Origin: Dichetophora obliterata
Lineage: Eukaryota > Arthropoda > Insecta > Diptera > Sciomyzidae
Assembly: GCA_963920525.1 (NCBI GenBank)
Contig: OY986438.1
Coordinates: 125,370,920-125,434,919, forward strand
Reading direction: 5' to 3'
Length of the DNA: 64,000 bases
The notes beneath the pieces were generated by a model. That model saw only the letters and a program-made list of their open reading frames with translations, did no database searches and had not been told where the DNA came from. Each line of letters starts with the position of its first letter. The first letter of the stretch is position 1. Positions 45,701-57,700 of this stretch are shown piece after piece. Both the position numbers and the translations under genes were made by a program.

Positions 45701-48700
45701 TAACAGTTAAAATTTTAGTTTTTTTTTTTTTAAAATAAAAACTTAAAATTTGATAGATCTATTCCTTAGGGCCAATTTTTCAGTGCGAGTTTAAACTCAC
45801 CAAAATTGGACGTTTTAACTAAGTTTAACTAGATATTTTAGCATTCGTTGAAGTTAAATTGACTGAAGTTATCATATAATATGTTTCTTTTTTGCCTAAA
45901 CCGAATTTAAACGTCCAATTTCGGTGAGTTAAGCTCGGTTTAATTTGACTAGAGTTTAATCTCGCACTGAAAAATTATGCCTTATTAACTATTGTAACAG
46001 TTTAAATTTTCAAAACAGTTAGAGTAAATTTTCATTCTTTTACAGCTATATTCGTAACATTTTTGCACATAAATAAAAAAATTGCTATAGCGAATTTTTG
46101 CATTGCATCGCTTAGTTGCATAATTGCATATTCCGTTCTCATTTATTTTGCAAACGACTGAAGCAGATGATATAGGAATTAAAATATGACTTTTACTTTT
46201 GATCAAAAAATAAAAGTCAAATTTTAGCTGTTATTTTTTATCGAAAATATAAATTCAAATTTTAACTTTTATATATGATCAAAAATATTAAAGTCAAATT
46301 TTAACATTTATTTTTGATCAAAAAAATAAAAGTCAAATTTTAACTTTTATTTTTGAGTTTAAAACATCAGATAAATTGACATAATTATTTTCTATTATTT
46401 AAATACAAATTCTAAATGCTTGATAGTTTTAATCAATCTTGATTTTAAATACAAATTCTAGCTGTTTGATAGTCTAGAATACCGCCGGTGCCATCACAAA
46501 GATTTCTGATGAAGCCTGTAACTGGGCCGAAATTGCAATAAAATCAGCTAGTGATGTTTTCCTTTTCATATTGCAAAATGTTGTTGTTGTTTCTTTGGAA
46601 AAAATTCGTTAGACCAATTAATTGTTCTAACCTTACCTAAAGCTCAATAAACGATTTTAAACTATCAAACAACTAGAATTTGTATTAAAAATCAAGAATG
46701 ATTTAACCCTCATCGGTCCCATTGTATGCGTGCGCATACACATATATTTTTAATTGTAAAAAAGCTAAAAAAATTAACAACCATTTATGTTTTGTGATTT
46801 TTTATGTTAATTACATTGTTAACTATCATATTAATACATTTGAACTTCATAAAGGTAGATTTAGAATGAAATTAATTAGAATATTAAATATAATAGAAAA
46901 AAAATTGAATTTTTAACTCTTGTCAATTATTTGTACATTTTTCGCATAAATTGAAGTTATGTTCAGCACAAATAAAATTTCTACACTTTTCACAGCGTGT
47001 AGCAAAAAGATTTTTGTTATTTTTATATGTGCTGATGTAGCATCGGCCTCGTTTTGATGTACTTGGTAAATGGCGAATCTCCCGAATTCTTTGAATAACA
47101 CTAGAAGCATCATTACTTTGAGGTTGTTTTTTTACGTTTAGTGATCTGTTTTTCAACGAGATTCAATCCAAGCTCCTCGATAAAAAGGCGACGACGAATA
47201 TTATGGTTCGTTTTAGAATTTTTCCAATTTAGGAACAATGCAATGAACGTCACAACTGCATTCAACGCACTAACATCAAGCATGTTACAAAATACTGCCA
47301 TCGGCCACCGATTGACTTTTCGTTTGCATGCGTACGTAGCCACCATTTGATCCATAGTATCAACTCCACTCTTGGTTTTGTTGTAGTCTTCAATGATGTT
47401 AGGTTTCTTCTTTTCACTATTCTCATTTATGCTGACAACATTGTGGTATGTACTGAGCAATGTCACAAATCGGTACCGGCGAGGAACATATTACAACATA
47501 ACTGCTTGCAAATTATGTTCATATACAACTTCTGTGTGATAAATTGGCTTTTGACGCATGTCGAGTAGAACTGAAGGAATTTCATTCCTATTTTTCCTTA
47601 TTGTTCCCAAAATAGTCATGCGATTCTTATGTAAATCTTCTGCCAATTCATACGAAGTGCAAAAGTTGTCACACGTTACATTTCTGTGAGAAAGTCCTTC
47701 CACCAAACCAAAACAACACGCCGTCCGAGATTACGGTCAGGAGTGGCATTACGATTCCGACCAACATAAATTTGTGTGTTGTATGCATACCAGCTTTTTG
47801 AGTCGCATAGCACCCAAATTTTGATGCCATATTTCGCCAGCTTGGATGGAATATACTGACGAAACGGACATCGCCCACAATACGGAACTAACTGTTCATC
47901 TACGGTAATGTTTTTTCCTGGTGTGTATACAACTTTCAAATTATGATGCCATTTATCGTATACATTTCGAATCGGTGCCAATTTGTCATATACAGAAGTA
48001 CTTGTAGATGCAGTGTTGGCCATACGTTGTTCGCGGTCATCAAATCGAATGCAACCATGGATACGCTTGAACATTTTCAAAGACATTGTTGCTCTAAATA
48101 TTGGCCGACCAGTTTCGTCATTCCACAGTTTAGTGACACATTCACCGTATGACCGATACACACCAGAAAGCAGCAACAATCCAAAGTATGCGTGCAGAGT
48201 GTCCAAATCAATGTTTTCCCAATCGTCTTTGTACTTTCGCACACCATATAAATTCGTCATGTTCAAAATAATATTCTCAACCGGGTCAAGGAACATGTGA
48301 AATGTGGACAAAACATCAACTATAGTAGCAGCTGCTAATGCTTTTGGACCTGAATTATAACAAAAATGAAACATATAATGAAAATGAACCCATGACAAAG
48401 AGAGTAGGTTTTTACCTGAAGTGAAATTTTCTGCACGTCGAAATGAATTTCTTCGATTTATTTCAAATGGTTGCGATGAATATTAAATTTTTTTATTTTT
48501 TGAAAAATACTTATCTTCAGGATTTGCTGCATTTCTGCTAAATTTTGCTCAAGTGGCTCAATGTCGTCTTTATCCGAATGCACGCTAACTTCACTTTCAT
48601 CATTCTCCTTGTCTGATAATGCAAAATCATCGTCACTATTGCACGGAGATTCGCCCGCTTTCCAAATCAAAATCCATTTCTAGTTCATCTCGCTGCCTTC

Positions 48701-51700
48701 TTTCACGTAAAACTCTATCCATTTTTTATCAAATACTTCGAAACACAACCAAAATTCAAATAAGCGGCAATTCCAGGTACTTACTTATGTGTATGCGCGC
48801 ACATACACAGGGACCGATTCGTAACTATAACTGCACAGGCAAATACAGTAAGGGTACAAATTCAAAAACGGGTTTTTCTGGTTGTTCAGGCAAAATAATT
48901 CTACTTTGCAAAATACAAGGTCATTCCGCTGAACCGTTTTTATTTTATTCAAGGTTAAAGATCAAAATTGTATGCGTGCGCATACAAGGGACCGATGAGG
49001 GTTAAACTATCAAACATTTAAATTTATATTTAAATCATAGAAAATCAACATAATAAATAACAAGGTCATATAGAAAACTAAAATCACTAAAGATTACTTT
49101 GCTCCACAAAATTCCAAAAATGTTCTGATTTGAAAGTTTGAACAGTCAATTTAGATGTAAATTGAGACTCTTATTTCAAATATCAGCTTTAAAAATTATT
49201 CTGCAGCACAGTTTTTAAGTTAACGATAGATTACTATTTTTAGGTAATTTCGAAAAAGTGTTCCTAAATTATTGCAAATAAGACACGTTTTTATGAATTG
49301 ATAGTCTAATTAATTAAAGGTGATTAAAATCAGGGCTCGCAAACAAACTCTAAAGAAAAGTATTTTTCTGTTCTGTTTGTTTCTTCTTAAGATCACAACA
49401 AGTATTTTGATTTGTTTAGTTTTTTCTCTCCGATTCAAAAAGTACCATAAACCGAAGCAAGTAGAGACGAGAAAGAAAAGTAAAATAAAAAGTTTCTTTT
49501 TTCGAATAGAAAAAACTTCCTCTCACTGTTATGCTTTTGAATCGCGTGCACAAAAACAATCAAAGTAAAGTATCTTTAGCGATCTCTTGTAGGTTGCTGG
49601 AAGCACCAAACTCCGAAGAGAGATCTGCAATGTTTGTTCGTTCCGTTTATGATGCAACTTTTTTTTGTGTTGAAAAAGTTATTACGTTGGAATTTTCTTT
49701 GTTTTGTTGCTTTTATTGAATTTGTTGTTTCATATAGATGCGTTGATCTCATTTACAAACAAGCAAAAAAACAAGCAAACAAATATTGCTCGTTTAAAAG
49801 TATAAGAAAGATATAAAAATTCGATGACTAGGAGCGTGAAATGTATGAGCTGGTCTATTAATTTTTCCCCCTCAAAATTTCTTATAGGTTTATGAAATTT
49901 AAATGCAAGCAAATCAACAGAACGAGACTTTAAAAATCTTAGCTTCCAGAAAAAATGCTGCTTAAAACATGACGAAATTTTTTTGTCGAACTTCAGTAGT
50001 AAAACGAACACAACATTTGCTACTTGTTGTGGTTGCGATCGTGGCATCAAAATCTAAAAAACGAAATACTTGTTGTTTTCGTAGAACACAAAACAATAGT
50101 TTTCTTTCTCTCTTAATTTTCTGTTCGCTTTGGTATGCATTTCTGTTTGTAGCAAAGATCCAAACCTAAGCAGATAGTGAAACTGTTTGCTTTCGCAGAT
50201 TTAGCAGATGTAAAGTTAATTTTTTCGTACAGTTTATTTGCAACCCCTGATTAAAATACCTTTAATTTGTTACCGCATTATATTCCTTAAAATAATATAT
50301 AAGTTTGCTAAGCTATCAAAATTAAAGAAACTACAATATATGGGTTCATAATTTAATTTTAAAGTTTGTTCTGTAACGAAGGAAATGACATAAAACTCAA
50401 AAAAATTATTCACGAAATACAAAAGTAATAACTTCCGAAGTTTTATTGGAAAAATCTATTTTTTCAAATTTTTTGTTTAAGCAGCTAAATAAGCATAATA
50501 TTAAATATCAACTACTTCTTTATGAATAACGAAACGAAGGCTGAACGTCGTGAAAGAGACGTAAAAAAGTTTATTGCTTACCGTGTCTTGCACCTCACTC
50601 ATCCTTCGTTTCGTTATACATAAAGAAGTAGTTGATATTTAATATTATGCTTTTTAAGCTAAAAAATATCAATTTTTTAATGGTTTTTGAAAAAAATATA
50701 TTGAGAGTATAATGTAAAAATTTCAAACCAAAATATTAACGAAGTTATAGCACATAGTCGATAGTGTCTTATATTGCGCGATGTGTAATGTTAAAACTTT
50801 AAAACTTTTTTTCCCGAAACGTTGTTTTGATCGGCCCGAGTCGAAAAAATTCTATCGAACCGATTGAACTGATATTTTAATACATTATTTTACACGTCAA
50901 TGGCTCTCGCAGGTAACAGAATTGTACATTTTGAATAATTTTTTCATATTTTCCCCCCTATTTTCCCACAAAAAAAAACACGATTTTGGAAATTTTCTGT
51001 TCAGAAGTCCGTCATTCTGTTATATTTATATGTAAATGTTTAAATCTGCATATAATTTTATTTTTTATAGAAAAATTTATAAAAGAAATCCTAAAAATTA
51101 GGCCGGAGCACCAGACTACATCCTTCAATAAGCTTAAAATAAAAAATAACAGATAGATGACATTAAAAAAATTGTTGCATCTACTTCGTCTCTTGTTTTC
51201 ACTTTGATCAGTTTCTCTTATGAGAAACCATGCGTAGTCGCCAATCATGGACTCGTTCCAGGAGCCAGTGTATCGGCGCTCCATATTTTTCATTTGCTGG
51301 TAAAATCTTTCTCCGCTTTCTTTCTATCTTTCTTCGCTTTCATAATCACGATTCGGAGGGGAAAATATTGTTTATTTCAAAACATATACTTTATAGGTAC
51401 TTACCTTTTAGAACCCAATGCGTTTCCAAAAACTCAAGATTTAAGTGATTTTTTATTAATCGATTTTGTATTCGATTTTTCTGTTTTTAATCAAGTAGTT
51501 TTTACACGTATATTTAGTGACAGATTCTTTAGAGTTGTATGTTATTTTTTCATAATAGAACATGGTTTAAAATAGAATAATGAAACCATAAAATTTCTTT
51601 TATTTATTAAACTTTGTAAGCAAACTCATTTTCCATTTTATGAAAATTATTAAAAAAAATTAAAAAATTAAAATGCTTTTATTTATAGAGCCCAAGATGT

Positions 51701-54700
51701 TTTTTCAATTAGAATATAATGTAGTAATAATAGAAAGGTATTTCAATTACCTTTATTTATAAATACTACTAATTCACATCAATTTATTAAAACGTGTTTT
51801 ATTTGCAATAACATTGGATCACCTTTTCGAAATTCACTAAAAATAATAAACTGTAGATAACTTAAAAACGGAGTTACAGAATTTTTTTAACTAATATTTG
51901 GAATCAGCATCCTGTTTTAAATAAGGATTGCTTAATGTTTAACCCAGATCAGAAAGGCTGTCGCATAGTGTTATTATTCCTTAGCTAACACATTGCTATA
52001 GCTCACATTGCTATATTCAATATCGAATATATTTACTCTTTCCATTTGACATTTTGAATAGAAATTTCGAAAATAACTGTTATTTTTGGTGCCTGGAAAT
52101 TTTACTTCATTGGCAGAGGAGTATGCCCAATAGTTAAGCACCCGATTTTTTTGTTCCTTAGCGTCTAAAAATAAGTCCCTATTTTTTTTACAACAACAAT
52201 AACACGTGCCGCTCGGAGCTTGAAGTTTACACAGAGGCAATGCAACTGAATGAGCATTAGGGCGTATCAAATCACAAATTTTTCGAATTTCACATTCTAA
52301 AGGGTCTCAAAAGTTAGAAAAAAAGGATGTCTTTCCCTCCCGCAAGGACAAAGTTGTTTTTTTTTGAGAAAACAGTAAAAAATAACGATCTCAAAATGCT
52401 TTATTTTTTTACGAAAAACTACATATGTCTTAAAGCAAAAGTAAATATAGACTTTCAATAACAATATCTTGTCAAACGAGATGCCACTCTGGATTTTTAT
52501 CCACAGTGTCCTGTGGGAAGGATGTTCGAATCTAAAGTACACATTTTTTATTGTTATCTGATTGTCTAAATTTTGATAGTATTGCTTAGTGTTAACGTTT
52601 TTCTTAAATGTTGATTAATTTTATGATCAATTAAATTATTACATGAACTTAACTGCGAGCTTTAGATCAAGTAAGTTTTTAAGAAGGCAACAACACCAAC
52701 AACAACTTTGTTTCGGAATTAAGTTCATGTGAGTTTTTCTTAAATTTTTAAATTGAAGTACGTTGAATTACCTTTTCAAAGGTATTTGAAACTTAACATT
52801 CGGTTAAGAAGTGATTGAGATATGAATTCTAGTATAAATCGATTTTCGACGTTTTTGCCGATTTTTGTCAATATTGTGCACCCTGTGTCCGCCAAAAATA
52901 ATTCCAGCATTTTTATTTCCTTCAATGATGCTCCAGTCATAGTTTCACCCAAATCGGAGATGGCCATTCCGTAAGTCCGGTACGTTCAAAATGGAATTGC
53001 TGTTTTATCTTTTTTTTTCCCATATAAAAGTACAAAAATTATTGAATTTCTACCTGGTAGCACGTGTTAATAAAGTCCAATTTTTTAAAAATTTTTTTTA
53101 TGCGTTTTTTATGTATAGGAACAAAATAAAAGGATGCTCAAGAAAAACAAACGCAATTTTTTTCTCCATACAAATAAGGACCAGTCTAATGCCCAAATAA
53201 TTGAAAATAAAAAATTAGATGCTTGTAATCTTGTCAGCTGTTCCTTCGATTAGCAGCTAAACGAAACCACAACTTGTCGTTAACTTAATCAGCACTTAAC
53301 TGACAGTTAAGCCTTAACCGAACTTTGACAAAGAGCTTTTTTGCTAACTGCTGGTTAAAGTTCTGATAAGTGCTTAACCGGGCATTGAGAAAGCGGCCCT
53401 AAGTGTATTAAGTTTACTTAAACACAATTCCTAGTTCTATCACACCTCACTTCATAAATGTAACTAAAATATAAATATTTAATGTTCTACATCTAGAAAA
53501 TCTTCAACAGATGTTTAGTAGAGTCTGCTTGTCAACGTGTACGGCTCAAAAGCTATCTGTTTTTTAAATAAAAAGGTGTAGTAGGAATATGTTTCTTAGC
53601 AAAAGTTTATTGAATGTTGTCTTATTAATGGTTATATGTGGGTAATATCTACGTTGGCTGCTACACATATTTCGGGATCTGGCAACGAGTATGTCATTTC
53701 AGTCAAACTGAAGTTTTCATTGAAAAGTTTGAAATATTTAAGCTTAAAATTTTGGTGTACGGACGCTTATTGTGTTTTTTACAGTGCTTATAAAAGTGTA
53801 TATCAGCAAAAAAAAAATTAAGTAAAACGTGAACGTTTTGTGCAATTACTTTTTTCCCCCTTTCGACATGAATTTTCTGAACAAAAGGTAATCGATAAAC
53901 TCAATTAGACTTTTGGCGATGAAGCACAATCAAAAAATTTTGTATATCGGTGGTACACAAAATTGAAGCGGGACCGTACTTTGCTCACTGACGAATTGTT
54001 TTTAAGGGCGTCCAAAATCTGTAGCTGTGTCACAAAACATTAATGCTGTGCACGGACTGATAGTGCCTTATCTTCATGTGACAAACCGTGAAATTGAGAC
54101 AACTTTGGGCATAACTTCCACCAACATAGGTACATACCATTTAACATGAACACATAGTTGTGAAAAATATATGTTCATGTTGGATTCCATGCAATTTGAC
54201 AATCGCTCAAACTTACGCGTACGATTCTGAAAGCAAACAGCAGTAAACTGTATTGGTCTTTTAAAATTAACCAAATCCAGCAAAAGTTTTTCGAGCTCGA
54301 AGCACTGCAAAGCATTTGCTTTCTTTCGCCTGTTTTTTTCAAAAAAATTTACTTCACGTATAACGCTGAAATCAGAATGGTACACAACAATTTGTTTGCC
54401 AGAAATGTTCCGTGAAATAAGGAGAACACACAAGTTGATGACAACGATTTTCAACGCCAGAAAAAGTCTTTGATGCTTTCAGAAACTATGTTTTGGAAGT
54501 GTCTCAAGCGGAATGGGATCAATGCTATGACAAATGTATTTTGGTAGCATGTAGTTGAGGTGGCATACGATCACGAATATCTTCCAAGCATCAATATGAA
54601 TTAGTATTAAATACAATGAAATACATATATTATTTGTAAGTTGTTTCTTTTATATACAAAAAATATTGAATAGTTTGTACATAACAATTTCAGATGAAAA

Positions 54701-57700
54701 TATTTTCTTGTTTAATTTCTAGAGTTTAAGAGCGTGCTTTTTAGTAGACGGGTTTTAGTTTTTGGAACTAATTTTTTATTTAAACTATTTTGGGTATACA
54801 ACTTTTATATAACCGAAAAAAAACTACTGATCAATAGTTTGATAAGCATGTTATAAAAAAAGATGTTTACTATGTCACTATAAAAATTGTATGAGTGCAT
54901 GACTTTATGTTTTATGGAGGGCGCCATATTCAATTTAATGTAACGTCACATAATTTTTCTTAAGCGGACGATCAAAACGATTTAAACGATACCTTATTTG
55001 CTAATAAAACTCACAATTTTTTTTTTAGTTCATGACTTTATGTCCTCTAAAGGGCGCTTTACTAAATTTGGTGTGACGTCACATAGCTCACAACAAGCCA
55101 ATTTAAAGTGACGTCACATAATTTTTCTTCATCAGACGATCAAAACGCTTCCAACGATACTTCATTTGTCCAATTATGATTAGTAGTTTAGAAGTGAGAG
55201 TGGAACAGATGAACATGCATACCCAGTGGGCATTTTAGCTAGAGTTACGCAAAAGAAAGCATGCTAGTGGTGCTCTTATTGGCGTCAATATACCTTCCAT
55301 GATCGTTGTATTGATGAGTGCTTCTGTAAGGGCTACTTTTTGAAGGTTTGGAGTCTTTTCAAATTATTTTATACAGGGTCCGCCATCTAACTTTTTTTTC
55401 AACTAGTGCTTATTTCGTGAATGGTGACACTTAGCTCATGTCTGATTTGACAGATACATAAGTAGTTTTATTCTTCCGCTGATATAAATACAACGCTGGG
55501 AAATATTGCGACATTACTTTGAAAATCATGGTAATGTTGCAGAATGTGTGCGAAAGTTGCGTATGGATTTTGGAAGAAGAGAAGCACCGTCAGCTCCGTA
55601 TTTTCGTTATCTTGTGAAAAAAGTGAAAGAAACTGGCATCCTCATCGATAAACGAAAGCGTGAAAAGCAAAAACATTGCGTACACCCGAGAATGTTGCTG
55701 CTGTGGCAGAAAGTGTGCGTGAAGCGCCATCAACATCAATTCACCGTCGTTCTCAACAATTGAACATTTCGGAGACATCATTGAGACGAATTTTGCATAA
55801 AGACCTTGGTATGACGCCATGCAAAGTCCAATTGGTTCAGGAGTTGAAGTCAACTGACCACCCAATGCGTTTTTTTCAAAAAAAAACAACGTTATTTGGC
55901 GGACCCTTTATGAAATTTTTTTTTTAAAAATATATAAAAAATTATAAATGATCAGATCAATTAAAAAAAAAATCAAAATTTAAAAAAAAACAAATATTTT
56001 TTTGTTTTTTGTCCGAGTAGCGGCTCGAACCTAGGTCTTCGAAATCTAACGCATTACATATCATATCTGTGCCGACAAGAAATAACCGCTAAAGTCGAGT
56101 TAAGTCAAAGTTGAGCTAATGATGCACATGTGTTTCACGCATATCCCAGTGGACATTTTAGCGACTGCTCCACAAAAGAAGGCAAGCTAGCAGTTCTATT
56201 ATTGGCGTCAATACACCTTCCATGATCACTGCATTGATGAGTACTTCTATAAGGCCTACCTTTTGAAGGTTCTGATGCTTTTCATATTATTTATATGAAA
56301 AAATTTACAAAAAAAAATTTCAAAAAAAATTATTAATACACGGAACAGTTTGTAAAAAATGTAGATTTAAATAAACAAAAAAAAAAATTTCGTCCAAGTT
56401 GGGCTCCCGAAAGCTTACTTTCATTTGTATTGATGCAAAATAAGCTATTGATTCTTAACAACCAAGATAGACGAGTGGGTAAGATGTCGGACATGAGAAG
56501 ACAATGGTTCAAATCTTAAATTGTTAGTCGTTTTTATATCAAGTTGATATTTATATTGCTTTTCCTTCTTCTAACGTGACTTCTCGAAAGAGCGCTTCTG
56601 GCAGGACTCTTTTGAGCAAGGAGAGCGGAAGGCCTGACAAATTTTCCCATTTCATACAAGCAATAAAACAGTGTTTGCAAGGAGTATGGAAGGCCTTTTA
56701 AATCTTAACGCAGGCCTGCTTGAAGTTCTTCGGACTCCTGAAATTGCCCACTGGGATAGTTTCGTGCACACACAAAATCGAGAGATTATAGCGTGATTCC
56801 AGTCAAAATTATCACACAAAAAGCAAACTGCCTTTCATAGAACTTATATGGAGATCGAAACTAAAGTTAGTTAGTCCTTGTCGACACAAATATTAGGTCT
56901 GCTCCCGTACTCTAAAGTTTTAGTCCAATTTACCAGTTTTGCAGATTTTAGTCCGAAAAACGTTCCCGTACTTAAAAAAATGGTAAAAGAGAGTGCTCTC
57001 GAGAGAGTAATAAATTTACCCTCACTGTCAAAAGTTGCAAGTTTTAGTCTGAGAAATATCATCTGGTAAAAATGATATAAGTGTCATACTGCTTAAAATC
57101 AGCTGTTTACAAGTTAGCAAAGAAATTGCAATACATAAAAAAAATCCTTTGAAATAAACAAAAACTATTGGAATAGAAACCACGAGAAAACCTACGATTG
57201 GAATCTTAGTGTGCTCTGCCCAATCCACAAGAAAGGCGATCCCACTATCTGTGCCAATTACCGTGGGATAAGCCTTCTTAATATCGCATATAAGGTCCTG
57301 TCGAGCGTTTTATGTGAAAGATTGAAGCCTATTGTAAACGAACTGATCGGACCTTATCAGTGTGGCTTCAGACCTGGAAAGTCCACCATCGACCAGATTT
57401 TCATGCTACGACAAATCTTGGAGAAGACTCAAGAAAAACAAGTCGACACCCACCATCTTTTTGTAGATTACAAAGCCGCATTCGACAGCCCAATAAGGAA
57501 GCACCTGTACTGCACCATGTCTGAATTTGGTATTCCTGCAAAACTAATACGACTTTGCAGGATGACACTGAGCAACACCAGCAGCGCAGTTAAAATCGGG
57601 AAGGACCGCTCCCCACCATTTGTTACCAAACGAGGTTTCAGACAAGGTGATTCCTTATCGTGCGACTTTTTCAACCTAATGATGGAAAAGATCATCCGAG

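Larger units (their letters stand above)
46395..49075. repeat. MITE-like repeat, copy 2, split by piggyBac
   Basis: Left portion 46395-46706 and right portion 49002-49075 rejoin when the piggyBac and one TTAA are removed; both carry the ACTATCAAAC and AAATTTGTATT end words of the 44830 copy. Confidence 0.6.

Noticed and set aside
45480..46370. Repeats considered as a CRISPR array
   Set aside because: Units are degenerate, without regular spacers, and the DNA is clearly eukaryotic.
47943..48300. Plus-strand ORFs
   Set aside because: Antisense of the piggyBac transposase.
54074..54454. 126-codon minus-strand ORF
   Set aside because: It lies antisense to the mariner remnant, whose plus-strand residues follow the family order.
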